Positions 42,020 to 57,300 of a stretch of 64,000 nt of DNA are shown one piece after another (position 1 is the stretch's first letter; every line of letters begins with the position of its first letter). Made by a program: the position numbers and the translations under genes. Source of the stretch: Anolis sagrei. Taxonomy: Eukaryota > Chordata > Lepidosauria > Squamata > Anolidae. The notes under the pieces are model-generated. The model saw only the letters and a list, made by a program, of their open reading frames with translations, made no database searches and was not told the origin of the DNA. The stretch is from assembly GCF_037176765.1 (NCBI RefSeq), contig NC_090024.1, forward strand, positions 153,635,278 to 153,699,277, written 5' to 3'.

Positions 42020-43516
42020 GTGTAGATGCACCCTAGGGTTTGGAAGGCAACTGAGAAGAAACTAGACAAGATCCCGAAGTGCAAAGTATATCATTGAATA
42101 GTAAAGTTAGAACTGCCCATGCCATTATATTCCTAATTTTTATGTATGGTTGTGCTAATGCTGTGATTCAAATTTCTGTTTGATAAAAAGAGGGTGAGAC
42201 AAAATGACCCATGGGGCCCTATTTGGAGAAGAAAGCACCAAGAGACAATTTAGAAAGTTCAAAGAGGACCATCAAGGCAATTATGAAAGCACAGAAATGT
42301 ATGAGCAAAGAAACCTGAAAGAACTTCTAAAAAGACATCCCTTCCTGGGTCTGATACAAAAGCGGTTAGGAAAAAAACAAAAAACATTTCATTACATACC
42401 AGTATTCATGCTTAATTTTATAGTCATTTCTTGTTATATGGATTTTTTCCTGATGAATATATATAGTGGGGTTGTTCTATAATGATACAGTGCTATTTTT
42501 CATAGCCAACCAACAGATCTTTTATGTAAATACACAAGGCTATAAATTCCTGTTCAAGTTGCTATACTTTGGAAAGAACAGAACTTTATAAAATTATTTT
42601 CCATTCTGCAGAATGTTCACTTCAACAGTTGTAAAAGCTTATAGAAGATGGCTAAAAGGACAACCATATGAGTCCTGGAGCAAATCAAGCCTGAACTCTC
42701 CCCAGAAACCAAGATGACCAAACTGGGACTGCCGTACTTTGGCCATATCACGAGAAGACATCACTAGGAAAGACAATGATGTTTGGTAAATTAGTAGGCA
42801 ATAGAAAAAAGAAGACGGCCACATTACATGTGGATAGATTCAGTTAAGGAAACCATGGCCCAGAGTATGCAAAACTTGACTGGAGCCAATGATAATAGGG
42901 TGACTTGGAGGCTGTCATTCATAGGGTTGCCACGAATCCAAGTTGACAATAACAACGTAAAATTCTGGTTCCTGTGTCACTGAATGGGATGCACATAAGC
43001 TGTATGAGGGGAAATAAAAACTTCCAATAGAAAGAAGATCACAATGAAATAGGACACTAAATATATTATTAAATCAATCACAATGTTCATCACAATCTAG
43101 CAGCTAGTACTTGAATGATATCTTGTCACCAAAACCAGAGTTTGCATAAATAAATTTGCATCAAAGATATTAATAGAGTGGAGAAATTGTAACTATCTCA
43201 CATTGATATGCTAAATAACTTTAATAGCAAACCCAAAAGTCAGGGAACAAATAAATATAACATGTCTTGACCCCCTTGGCATTATTTCATTGAATGATGA
43301 AACGTAATTCACAAAATTAATTAGTAGTTTATTCTTGTAACTTTGAAGAATTTTTTTTCCCAACAATTCTTAAAACAGATTCATTTTTTCCCTTTATTTT
43401 TTCTTTTTAGTCTAAAAATAGGAAAAACTTTATGTCTAGGTGGTGCACAATATATGAAGAACCACCAATGGAAGGGAAACATGTAGTGTTCAATTAACAT
43501 TTTAACTGGACGCAGT
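42020..43516. other. 3' flank of CLCA copy B
   Basis: Counterpart of 826-2353. About 60 bp near 42614 (A 1420-1475) are missing. No gene is seen. Confidence 0.5.
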
Positions 43517-43911
43517 TTAATCCATGCTATCAACACTCTCACGACGACTTTTTTTCCACTTATGTAAAACATATAATGTTATGCCAGCAATAACACACAA
43601 TACAGCAACACATACTATGATCACAGAGGCACGTGAGGAAGTAGGAGTAGGAGGCGCTGCACGAAGGAGCAGAGTGGCCCTTGCAATATTGGATACTTCC
43701 CCAATATTGTTGTTTTCATCAATGGCACGAATGGCAAAGTAGAGTAAGGTGCCATTTTCTTTTGTGAGATCATCTGGCTTGTACCGAAAGGTCTGTTTGA
43801 CTCCAGAAAATTCAGGTATCAGAGCAGAAGTGTCCAAAGAAGTGGCACTAGGAAAGTTAATCTCTACTAAGTCCAATGGGTTTGAACTGACTTTTATTTC
43901 ATATCTGTCAG
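43517..43911 (-). CDS. CLCA copy B exon 14, tail shortened by nine residues
   Basis: 395 nt including TAA. It contains the same extracellular segment, linker and membrane helix ([20 protein letters not shown]) as copy A, with tail [15 protein letters not shown]. The codon after SMD is TAA where A has CAA, so B stops nine residues earlier. The loss is confined to the extreme cytosolic end. Confidence 0.9.
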
Positions 43912-45659
43912 CTGAAAAACATGGGAGAGATGACACATTCACATTAGGCTACATGAACTAAATCGTGACTCTAAATCCGAGGTGTCAAACTTGTGGCCCT
44001 CCAGATGTTTGGGCCTTCAACTCCCAGAAGTCCTGGCCACTTTATCCAATTGCCAACACATCTGGAGGGCCACAAGTCTGACACCACTGCTCTAAGCAAG
44101 CTGTGAAATAATAGTAGTACTGTATTTCCCAAAAAATAAGACCGGGTCTTATATTAATTTTTGCTCCAAAAGATTAGGGCTTATTTTCAGGGGATAGCTT
44201 TCTTTTTCGTGTACACCAATCTACCTTTATTCATGTCCAACAATCTATATTCATGTCACTTTCTTCTGGAACATAGTTGTAATATTCTAGCAATAATATC
44301 TATATTGAATTTTATATAATAATAATATTTTATAATTCAATTTGTCTCTTGTGTGTTGCAATGGATGTACTACAGTAATTGGCAATTTTAACTGGATCTT
44401 ATTTTTTGGGGTAGGGCATATTTTCAGGGAAACAGGGTAGTAGTTTCCCTGCAAGCCCTTAAAATAAAACTTACCGGGCTGTCATAACTCCTCCCTAGAA
44501 GGCCTCCTGGAGTGTAGAAATGATGTGCCAGGAGTTTGGGGGGGGGGGGTTGGTCGTGTCAAGAACCACTTGAGAAATTGCAAGTCGCTTCTGGTGTGAG
44601 AAAATTGGTCGTCTGCAACAACGTTGCCCAGGAGACACCCAGATGTTTTGATGTTTTCTCATCCTGTGGGAGGCTTCTCTCATGCATGCCAGGAGATGGG
44701 GAACCAGGAGCGATTTCGGGCCCCCAGCTTCCTGGCACGTCATTTCTTTACCCAAAGAAATGAGATGGGAAATGGGGACTGATCCCTGGATAGTCACAAG
44801 ATTACCCGTGAGTGAGTCCCAACAGGTCCCATTCCCCATTAGACCCAGGTCTTTAAGGAAGGCCTGGGTCTAATGCAGTATCAAATTCATTTGGGATAAA
44901 GCAGGGTTTACCTGCTTTGTCCCGAATTAACTCTCTTTTACTGGAGGGGTCATTTGGATGACCCCAGTAAAAGTCTGACAGGGCCCGCATTTTGGGCCCT
45001 GTCTGGAAGGGCTCCAGGTCTCCATTCAGATGGAAATGATTTTGTTGTTGTGGAATCGACCTATATCTACCTCTGGCTAACATGTTCTCTAACTGTGAAT
45101 TCAGGAGACACCACCATGCAGCATAAAGAAAATGCACCCAGACAGCCAAACAATAGTAACAAATGCCTCAAAAAGAAAGAATGAAAGACGAGAACCCTGA
45201 ATTTAACTGTGGGATGGAACCACTTTGCCATCTACTAAAACAAGTGAGGGCATTGTTAGCAGGTCTGAAGGACTATAATTTTTGTCAAAGGAACCCACCA
45301 TAAGGTGCAAACCTCCTCACCCCTACCTAATTGTCAAAGAACACTGAAAACCAAAGCCAAAAATTCTGTTTCAGAAATAGTTCTTTTCAGCTTTAACATA
45401 ATTGCCTCTTCTATTACCAGAAAACCATAACTACTAGAGTACAATTTTCTTTATTTTACTTAAAATTTTAGTTTTGTGTATGTGTGTGGTACTAGTGTTG
45501 ATGGGTTGTTCATCCCCATCCCACAGTAAATCCAACTTTCCTTGCAAGTAACACTGGACCAACTTGAAGATTGATATCTATTACATTATTATTGTTGTTG
45601 TTGTTGTTGTTGTTATAATAACAATTATCATCATTACCATCATCACCGTCATCATCTGA

Positions 45660-45705
<46 letters not shown>

Positions 45706-48700
45706 AAAAGAGATCCACAGTGGCTCACAATAATACCAAGGCCAGGCAGCCCCCAAGTGTGAGACAACAGAAAGTGAGAGAAATGTACACCTCAGAAGGG
45801 AAATTCACTCCTGAAAGAGTTATCATGGGGAAAACGTGTCTCCACTGAAGCTTTATCACCAATCTTTGTTTCCACAACAAGCTATCTTTTTCAAAATCCA
45901 ATTCCCACAGGGACAGAAAGTGGGGTGAAATCTTCTCAAGAGGGGCACAGACAGCAAAACAAACATCACATGGGTGTTAACTCTTCCCTATGCTATCCAA
46001 AAGCCTTTGTGTGTGTGTGCGTGTGTATGTATTTGTCTGGAGTTACACTTAAAAATATAACTGTTCCGACCTATATACAAATTCAACTCAAGAACAAACC
46101 CACAGAACCTATCTTGTTGATAATTTGGGGACTGCCTGTACATTACAGCTAAAACTTAAAAATTTCAGTTAAAACTACAGCAACATTATAATACTACTCT
46201 TAATGTTAAGGAAATTGGATAATTAATGTTAATAGAACTAAAAACAGTATTTCCTCTTTATACTGCAGAAAAGTCAATCTGTTGAACTGATGGGCTCATA
46301 AGTTCAACCGTTCAAATCAGAATTGTACATACCTTGTCCAAAATCATAATCATCCCCAGGGGCTGTCCAAGTCAAGACGAATTCCTCATCCTCATTGTAT
46401 ATTACTTCAAGGTCGGTGATTTTATTTGGTGGAAAGACATCTATGTATGTTCCTCCGCCACCTCCTCCTCCTCCGCCACCTCCTCCTCCTCCGCCACCTC
46501 CTCCACCACCTCCTCCTCCACCACCTCCTCCGCCACCTCCTCCGCCGCCACCTCCTCCTCCACCACCTCCTCCTCCTCCACTACCTCCTCCTCTTCCAGG
46601 AGTAACACCTCCTCCTCCAGGAGGAACAACTCCTCCTCCAGGAGGAAAACCTCCTCCTCCAGGAGGAACAACTCCTCCTCCAGGAGGAACACCTCCTCCT
46701 CCAGGAGGAGCACCTGTTAGAATAAAACTACCTCCTGATATTACTCTGGCAAAATTTCCTAGGCCGGGAGTGGGTGCCGTATCATTAATTACAGGTCTTG
46801 GTGGATTCAGACTCACTGCACCTGTGTGAAAAAAATGGAAAAACCTTCATTTTTGTGCTTGATTATTTCCTTTCATGAATTTTTTTGGATAATGCCAGTT
46901 CTGTAAATGCGAACTTTTGTTATATTTTGCCTCCCTGCCAAAATGTTGATTCTTCAAAAGCATTACTAATGATAATGATGAACTAGTCTTATATCTTATG
47001 ATTGAATATGTTATTATACATTTATTTCCCACATACTTAAAATGTCAGAACAAATGCTACTGCTCCTTTCATTTTTGTAAAATATTTGAAGCTGTGAATC
47101 TCCACATGATGAGAAGTTTCTATGGAAGTAGAAGATGACTGGAAATCAATTTAAAAACACATGCAGAACCACTGAACCTCTTAAATAAGTCCATGACTAT
47201 AACATGTCAAGCTTATTTCCAAAAGTATGTGTAATCCTGCATATCTTTTGCACTCTTCTAGTGGCTGTAGCTGAAACATTCATTTAGCTATATTGCTCAC
47301 GTTAAAAATGTTCTCAGGTAACTGTGCACCAAGAACTCCCCAAAAATTTGGGAACCCTTGCTCAAACCTTGCAACCCCCCCCCCCCCAAAATTTGGATAA
47401 AAGAACTAAAAGATTTGCTAACAGAGACACTCAAAAACAGTGATAAACGTGTCATGAAATATAGTATGATGATTAGTCAGAAGTATTAAGTTTTCATGCA
47501 GCAATACTAAAAATGTTTTATTTATTTTCATTTTAGTTTGTGAAAAAATATTTTAAAATGAACTTCTCATTTACCCCATTCTGATAAATGTTTCTCCTTT
47601 ATTATCCATTTTAAACCTAAGTCACTGAAAACCATTTTTAATAGAGATAACATTTGGCTTAAACGGGTTTTGTGCAGAGGCAATTACAAGCAGGTCCCCA
47701 GGTGATGAACATCTGACTTAGGTATACCTGACCTTGTATACCAATGGGCCTGTCTCTTCCTCACTGCCACAAAATCTCCGTGCTGAGTGAAAGCTTGTCT
47801 GTAACTTTCCCTCCTTTTCCTTTCCTTTGTGTCTGTATCTCTCCCCTTCTTCCATTTCTTCATGTCTGTTTCTCTCCCTACCTTTTTCCTTTGTGTCTGT
47901 ATCTTTCCCATTTCACCATTTCCTTCATGTCTGTATCTCTCCCCACTATTCCCTTCCCTTCGTGTCTGTATCTCTCGCCTCTTTTCCCTTTCCTTCATGT
48001 CTGCATCTTTCCTCCATTTCCTTTCCTTCATGTCTAACACCGATTTAATTGTCTGGGCTCAATGCTATGCAATCCTGGGATTCTGTAACATTGAACCAGG
48101 GCAGTTAAATTCATTTTACAATATGATGTACCTCAAGGAAGCTGAGGCCAAAGGCACTTCCAGACAGCATCAAAATGCAGGACAAATAAGTGGAACAAAA
48201 AATCACAGAACCTGACAGCAAGTCCAAACACAGACCTGTCGGTCCCAGTAAATGGTCCTCCGCTGTCTTGACACCTTTGTTTGTAGCAGATTTTAGAAAT
48301 CTGAAATGTGGATGGAGATATCCAGTGTAAGTTTTTTTTAAAAAAAAAATGATTCTCCAAGATGCTCTGGACCTCATATGTGCTCATGCAGATATCGCAA
48401 TGTACACACAAGCAAATTTCTTATTATTTCTCTTCATCCAATGTAATTTCAAACTCTGATTAATTTCATAAAGATCAGAACAAAGGAATCCTTGCAGGGA
48501 GTTCTCGTTGTAATTGTTTTTCATTTGTACTTCCATTTAGCCACCTGTGTGTCCATGGCTCCAATTATTTACAGCCCAGATCACCTGTTTCAGGATGTTA
48601 AAATATGCACATGCACTGGAGTACTCCACACCTGGGTATACGAACGAACTTGTGAGCTTTCCTTGACTGCAGGGATATACAGTCATGCGAATATGCACAT

Positions 48701-51700
48701 TTGTCGTCCGAATCAGGTTTTAAACACACATTTTTAACACATGTTTTTCAGATGTTAATCCGAATCAGCATACGTTTTACTGAAACATCCTTTAGCCATC
48801 CCACTTTCTTCCACATTTTAAGGGCATGTGTAAAGGGCCCTAAATAAATAGGTGAGGCTCCCTGAGAGAAGGGCTATCTATTTCTCTACTTTTCTTCTCA
48901 ATTGCTGGAAGCTTTGGTGTTCTAACACTTTTATTTTTAAAGAAAGAATTCTACACATGCAGCAACTGTAATGCACCTCTTTTGGCACTTTTAGCCACTG
49001 AGCATTATACTTTGGGGGATGATGAAGTTTCTTGGGCTCCATCATCCCCCTGTGCATCAGGCTTCTTCCAACTTACATAAAAATTCAATTTAAGAATGAA
49101 CCTATAGAACCTAACTTGTCTGTAATCCAAGGATTGCCTGTACACATCCTGCCCAGGACCTAGAGCCAGATCTCCAAACTCCTGGATATATAGTCATTGT
49201 GCCATAGGTTGTTTGTTAGGTTGTTTTGCACAGAGCTATACAGTATTTGATATTTATAATAATGGTTATATGTCTCATGTTTTATGTTTATTTACAATAC
49301 AAGGAGTCCAGTCAAAAGCTATTCCTCAGATCTAAAAAATGCCGAACTTACTCTCTTCAAGTGCTGGAGTTCAGAGATGATCAAAGACTCACTGTTACAC
49401 TTAAGCTACTTGTTCTTTTATACAGATTTGTATCAAGCTTGCTTCTCTTTTTACAACAATATCCCATCATCTTCGCATGAATATGAATAAGTCCTTATGT
49501 GTTTTTAATCGTTATTAAAAACACATTATTTTTTCATTGGATTTTTAAAAATCTATTTGTGCTATTACTTTTTCTTTATTAACATTTCATGTATTGGCTT
49601 TCCTAACCTCTTACTGCTTATCACTTGCAAGTTACATTTCAGATTGTAAGTCTAAAGTCCACATACTCAGCTGCAGAAAAAGTTCAAGTAACAAACACTG
49701 GTGATTCATAAATTCCAAATATTTCTTTTTCATAATCAGTAACTACATTAAAGTCACTACTCCGTACTGCAGCACCTTCTTGACAAGATCAACCAGATTC
49801 CCCTTTTCATTTATTAATGGAACCACACTGAGGGCCTGCCCAGACTGTACCTTCATCCCAGGAGTTCCTGCTTCAAACTGGAGGGTGGCCAAACAATGTC
49901 CCCTGAAAATGTGGGAACAATTGCTACAAAGCCCCAAAATTGCAAGATTTTCGGGTGTGGGAATATCCCAGTTCTGGCCAGAAAATGTATGTCCCTACAC
50001 TCAGAAAATACAGGATTTTTTATATTGGGTTTGTTCCTGGGTTATACATGTCGCTTCCTGATTGGTTGTATTCTAAAAACGTGGCAAACGTTGACTAGAT
50101 GATGAAAACCTTCTCCTTGCAAGAGAAACTCCACATATTTAATGACGTTTGTGGCTCACAAACAAAGGTTTTGCCTTGTAATCAACTTTCCCCATGTTTT
50201 TATGATAAAATCAATGAGGAACAGACATGTATAACCCAAGAACATCACCCTGTTGCTCCATGCCACAAGTACACCATAAAACCTGTCTGCACAGATGGCC
50301 AGGCAGTCTCTAAAAATGGTGATAATGACTAAGTTCTATTCCTGGCTTGAAAGTGTGTGTTTCAGTTTGATTGTGTAGTACTGCCTTCAATAGTAGTGGT
50401 CCTACTCCAGAAACTTTGTTTGTGTACCAGAAACTCAATTAAACATGCGGATAGCAACTTTGTCTTGTCAGGACAAGGTTGTCACCCTGTAGTCAACGTT
50501 GTAACATCTATCATGAACAGACATGTATAACCAGGAACAGCACCCCATAGTTCCCAGGCACAAGTGCATGGCCCCACTTGTCTACACAGATGGCCACCCA
50601 GGCTATATAACCCAGGAACTGAACGTATACAATGAGTCGCATATTCAAATCTTAATTTTTTTTAAATAAACTGCTGAAATTTCTGACGGATGTCCTGCAA
50701 CGGAAATCTTAGAGGTTGCAAAATCCCAGGACAAAGCAGCAAGTGTGGACGATGGAGGCAGAAATCCTAGGACTAGCAGGTCTGTATGTGGACCTCTTCT
50801 CAGGTTCGGTGGGATTTTTTAATCCCTTACTAAAACCTGCAATTTGGTGCTGTCTGGAACCGCCCTGAGTTGCATCCTCACATTGACATTTTCCATACTG
50901 GAATTTTAAATTGTAATAAATTTGATTGTGGTAATTTTACCATTTTTCTCCCTGCTTCAAAAATAACCTTGAAAATGTGCTTTTCATCATTTGGGATTTA
51001 TTATGAAAGAAACCAATAATTAAGCTGTTGCAGAAATAAAGGCATGTTCTGTGCTTGTATTATTTTTAAGTAGAAAAAACATTTTTTTCTCTGTGTAGGA
51101 CACTTGCTTTCTATGCAGAAAATGCAATATTCTTTTTAAAGGAATCACATGCATCTTAAACAGATTAAATCATAAATGGCCAAGGTTTTCATCTATCCAG
51201 GAAACTCCTCAATAGCATTACCCCACATATGGGAAACCCAGTTTTGTCTATTACTTGACGATTTTAAAATATTCTTTCCATCTTTATCCCATGCCGCTTG
51301 TACATGGGTATGGATACTGCAGCTACATTAGCAAAAAGGGAAAGTAACTATTTCCCACTCAATCAACATAACGTGTAACATAAAACGTTTATAAACAGTT
51401 TGTAAATCCAATTATCAATTCAGTTACAGTGCACCCATGGAACCAATGTTACTTATGTGTCCACTTACCAAATTCCCATACATTCGATGGATCTAACCAA
51501 GCTGGAACTAACAACTGCATTTATTTCAGATGTCGCTAGAGACTTCAGGGCCCATCTAGACAGCCCCTTTAATGCGGGAGTTACCACAATAAAAAGGGAG
51601 CTGTCCAGATGACATCCTGGATAAACCCGAATTAATTTGCCACAAACCAGGATAGTGGTTTGATAGTGGGTTTATTCCGTGCCTTTTTGGAAGGCATGGG

Positions 51701-54256
51701 ATAAACCCACTACTTCTGGAAACCCACTACTGCAGTCCAGACAGTAGTCCCACAGTTTTCTGTGAGGATACCAACTCCCTCCCCAAAAAGTCCCCAAAAG
51801 CAGTGTAAAAAACAAAAGAACTTACCCAGCCTCTATTAGAGGGCTATTGGAGCACTCCTGGCGCGTACAAATGATGCACCAGAAGAAAGGGGGAGGGGAG
51901 GGAAATCGCTCCCCTCCGCTTCTCCTGGTGTGTCATTTGTATGCACCAGGAGAGCTCCAACAGCCCTCTAATAGAGGCTGGGTAAGTTCTTTTGTTTTTT
52001 ACACTGCTTTTGGGGAGTGTGTTAGTGTCCAAGTGTTCTCTCACAAAGTTCAGGGAGAATGTCTGTACACCTACCCCAGAAAGCATGTGTGTGGATAGAG
52101 GCTCAGGAACATCCGTGTTTTTTAAAACATGGATGCTCCTGGGATAAAGGGCTGTGTGGAAGGGCCCTCACTCAGAGATCTGCATCTACTTGGTGACTGC
52201 ATTTATGATTATGATTATGTTTATCAATACCCTGCTTTCTCTCTCTAAAAAGAGAGTTAGGGACCTTCCGTATAGCCATAAAACCCAGAATATCAAGGCA
52301 GAAAATCCCACAATATCTGCTTTGAAGTGGGTTATCTGAGTACACACTTCCATATACTCCAGTTCAAAGCAGATAATGTGGGATTTTGTTTAGCTGTGTG
52401 GAAGGGGCATTACTGTAGCTTACAGAAAAATCAATATAATATAAATATAGTACAATACAAAACATGAAATATACAAACATTAAAATAGAATTAAATGTTA
52501 ATGGTATTAAAAATGAAACAGAAGCTGGGTGACTATCCATCGAGAGTGCTTTCACTGTGTGTTCCTACATGGCTGGGATTGGATGGCCATTGTGGCCCAG
52601 CTATGATTCTATGATTCTACAGCTCTTTAGGAAGGCAAAGAAGGCTGCCAAAATATTGTTTTAAACACATGTAAGAATTAGGAAAATGTTTAACTGAAAC
52701 CCCTCCAACGCATTCATTTTGGCACGCTATGTTAGGAAGCACAACTAATAGGATTACAACAGACTGAGTGAATGACTGTGTAACTGTATGCTCACCCTTG
52801 TTGCAAAATCAAATCTATACAAAATTAACCAAGGAAATTGGAAAAAGAACGGTAAAAAGCCCCTGTATTTCCATAAGGATTTCACATCCTCAGAATTTCT
52901 ATCGCCACCAACATCATGCTCTACAGTTTTCCTAGAATTTGGTTACTTACCAGTAGCATCTACATAACCCGATACATACATAGCGTGACTTTGCCTACGG
53001 TTCCTTCTAGAAGTCTTGCCTTGCCCTTGAACACTCACTTTGATGCTGTATCTGCCATTGTCACTGTAAGCTATGAAATACCTTGAATAGATCCCATCAT
53101 TCTTTATAATATCAGCACCTTAATACATAAAATACTGAGAATTAATAATTATCTATGTATATTTTATAGTCAAAATATCTATGTATCTATGTATGTATTT
53201 TTCAGGGTGGCTGAAACTTCCAGAGAACCCCATGACTCCTGCCAACAGTGGATCTTGGCACACAGACCTCCCATGACCAACAAAAAATACTACAGGAGTT
53301 TGGGAGTTATAATTCACCCCACATGCAGAAAGCCTTGTGGCTCCCACCAACAATGGATCTGGACCAAACTTGGCACACCTGCCCAGCATATGAACCCCAT
53401 GAGCCTGGATCTGGGCCAAACCTGGCACCCATACTCATCATAACCATTTTAAAATATTGGTGGGGGTTTTTTGGGGGGTGGGGTGGGGGGATTGACCCTG
53501 GATAATGGAAGCAGCAGTCCACACGCAAATCACTGGTGTGTATCCTACATCCAGAGAGCCACATGTATTTCTAATGGGACCACTCATAAAATCCAAAAAC
53601 CAGACGACAATTTCTAATATTTATCATTTCAAAGAACCTAACCCAGGCATCGCTGGGTACCTAAACTAGTCTACAATAAATATCTTACTGATGGCCAGTT
53701 TTTAAACATCGTAACAGATGTATGATATGTTCACATAATGGTATCCTCCTGTTTTCAGGGAAATAAAGAGTAAATAATTGTTAGGAGTAATTTCAGAAAA
53801 GAAAAGAAAAACATTCAAAAATAGTAAAGCAGAAACAAGAGCAGTAGCAGCAATTCAGCAGATCAGAAATGTCTATAGCCAGCAGTTGAGAGATTGAGTT
53901 TAAGCAATTCAGGAGCAGAGTCAAGCTTAAAGGTTATAAAAGACGTTATTCAAAGGATTACATATCCAGTTAGGAAAATTAACAGGACCTTGCTGTCTAA
54001 CTATCAAACTCACAGCAGACATTTTGTCTCTTCATGTTCACAGGAGAAGAACAAAATAAGAACAAATGGATGACTCGGGCTTGCCATGTGCTCAGAAAAA
54101 GAGGTGTGTCCCTGAAAAGTATCAGTCTAATAAGAAAGATGGGGAGGAGAGAAAGGAGGAAAGGCAGATGGAGAGGCCAATGGGAGAAGGACTTTTCCTT
54201 GTCAACAAACTTATCTGCCTATCTAAGTGAGGACTACAAGCTTGTGCCAGGACGTT

Positions 54257-54302
<46 letters not shown>

Positions 54303-57300
54303 AAGCACTTGAAAATAAACTTACCTGCACCATCATCCAATAGCTCTAACTCTACAAGGTAACCAGTTGTGGATTCAACCGTGGCCATAACAATGGCTCC
54401 TATAATTGGCAAAAATCCTTGGGTGACTTCTGCATAAATGATCGTTGGATTAGGAAAAGTGTTGTTAGTGTTACTCATGTAGGACTTCACAGTCACTGGA
54501 GGAACAGTGGCAGATGCAGCTCGGGTGGTGACCGTTATTGAAATGGCTTGAGGTGCTGTGTCATTATTTTTAATTGAATATGCCCATTCTCCTGTCTGTA
54601 AATCAAAGTGTTGAAATATGAAATCTTGCATGTAGAACTTCTGGAAATAGTTATTTTCCATTTATACAATCTGTCATGGCGTTTTATCTGCAGCTAGCAA
54701 AGCTGTAATTCCAGCAGCTTTACAAGACATAATGTATATTTAATTTAATAACCCTTATATATAGTCATTTTTAATGACTGAATATTAAGTTAAATATACA
54801 TATGTATGAATGTTCATTCAATGTATCTAAAATAAAATGGAAATAAAACCCATTTTTTACCTTTGCATTTCCAGGAATCTTCAGCCTAGCTGTTCGGATG
54901 TTGGAATTTTCAATTATAAAGTCATTATTTTCATACTTTCTTCCTCCGGGATCTTTCAGGGAAATTTCGGGTGGACTTGTGCTTGAACTCCATGTAATCA
55001 GAAAGAAAGTGTCACTTCCCACAGTTTTATCAATAGTAAAAATACCATCTAGCAATCTCATGGAAGTGATGTCTTCTGCCTTACTTTCAAGCTGTTGGGG
55101 GGGGGGGGGGTAGGGGGAAAGAGAGAAGGAGTGTTTTATTATAGTGGAAAAGTGAGCACACAGACATCCCACACATATGTGTGTATCTTTGTGTGTGGGT
55201 GTGTGTGATCAGGACATTGGCTCAGTGGACTCTATTTGCACAAATAGGTTGAAATCCAGCCCGCGGCATGCAACAGTTGGCTTTCCCTCCCCTCTTTTTT
55301 ACATCTTTGCCCAGTGACAAAGGCATGTTTTGAGTGGTTTTCCCAGTACTGTGGACCATTTTTTTGTGGTTTGTGGACCTGAAGCAAAGAGAAGGGATTG
55401 TCCAGTTGTGCTGGATTCTGATCTACAAGCAGAAGGCTAGTTGAAACAGATATCCCACAACATTCCACCAGATATAAATGTTGGTATGGCAGCCATGAGG
55501 AGATTTGTCACAGATTCCATTTTGTCAGCACTGAAATCACATAGAATCATAGAGTTGGAAGAGACCCCAAGGGCCATCCAGTCCAACTCCCTGCCATGAA
55601 GGAAAAGCATAATTAAAGCACTTTCAACAGAGAGTCATCCAGCCTCTATTTAAAAGCCACCAAACAAGGAGCCTCCACCACACTCTGAAGTTCTTCCTAA
55701 TGTCCAGGTGGAATCATTTTCCCCTGTATTTTGAACCATTGCTCCGGGTTCTGCTCTCCAGGGCAATAGAAAACAAGTCTGCTCCCGCCTCCTTATTGCA
55801 TGTTTTCAATATAAAAGTTGTGATTCATTTCAGGCTTTATTCCAGACTTTATTGGTGTTCCCCAAGATGCTAAGTCTTAGGGCAGTGGTTCTCAATCTGT
55901 GGGTCCCCAGGTGTTTTGGCATACAATTCCCAGAAATCCCAGCCAGGTTACCAGCTGTTAGGATTTCTGGGAGTTGAAGGCCAAAACATCTGGGGACCCA
56001 CAGGTTGAGAACCACTGCCTTAGGGCCTATCCAGATAGTCCTTTAAACTGAGACCTGTCTCGGTTTTATTGCAGGCGTCCTCATGATGCCTCCAGTAAAG
56101 CCGAATTCATTTGGAACAAGGACTTATGGCACCCGGCAAGTTTTTAAAAGCTTTAAGGGGTTATTTTGGAAGGCTTTGGGTGGCTGCATGCCATCCCCAT
56201 ATTTACCAGGATGACATGTAGACACCTCCCCCCTCCCCCCAGGGTCTAATGTGGAAGTGACCTTTCACACTAGATTCGGCATCCTGGATAACCCCTTAAA
56301 AGCTGGAATGGGTTCATTGCTCCAAATGACATAGAAGTCATCAGCTGCCACTGTCTTACAGCTAAACATAGCTAAACTGTTGAGCAAGCACACCTAACAC
56401 CTAAGAGCTGTTGCAAATGAATTCCAATCCCATTATTTCTAAGCTAACTTAAGCAATTTTTTTGTATTTCTATACTTTTTGTGCTTATACATAATTCCCA
56501 TCTATAAGGTCTTTGAATTTTCAAAGTGAAAGACAGAAATATTTAAGCAAATATACAAAATGCTAAACAAAGAGCTTACCAGAATGTTTCAAAGGCATAT
56601 ACTAATTATACATTAATCTACTGCAAGAACTACACATGATAACAGTAATATGCAAAAATTAAAACAGGTGAAATCTCCAAAATGATGCATTACTGGGGTC
56701 ATTTAATGATCTAAAGCACATTTCAGTATGCGCTAAAAATGTATAGTATGTCTGTTAATAGAACTGAAAAAAGCAATGGTAGCAAAAACTGGACTATGAA
56801 ATTATTGTTATTGTTGTTGTTACGTTACCCACATACCCTTATGGCTTGTAGTGGGGAGCTCTGGTTTAATATTTGCTCACTATCTAGCAATTTCAAACTT
56901 GCTGCTATTTGTCATTACAGCTACCAACAAACCCTACTTCCTTACAAATCTTTGAAATACAGACCTGAATAGATTGTTGAGTGATATCTCCACTTCCAGA
57001 TGAAATCTTACTGAAAGCATCTATGAGGCCGTTGGAGCTCAAACTATCTGTGGCATAAAATGTCATACCTCCTGAAATGGGATTGGAAGAATAAACAAGG
57101 TTGCAAATTAGAATAAAAGATAATATGTTTGTAGTAGTGAAATCAAAATAACTTATACAAGAATAACTGCCCTATTCTCCAGCAGCCCAGTGTTCACATC
57201 AATGGTTCTTACGTCCTGTATCTATTCCCAGTCCTCATTTCCCTCCATGTCTAGTTTAGATTGTGAATAAAGACCAGACCAATCTGTTCTTAGAAAAGCA

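Larger units (their letters stand above)
46822..52950. other. CLCA copy B intron 12
   Basis: Same content as copy A intron 12. Differences seen: about 65 bp lost near 47167, the minisatellite expanded at 47805-48043, and about 38 bp near 48858-48895 that A has lost. I see no gene. Confidence 0.65.
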
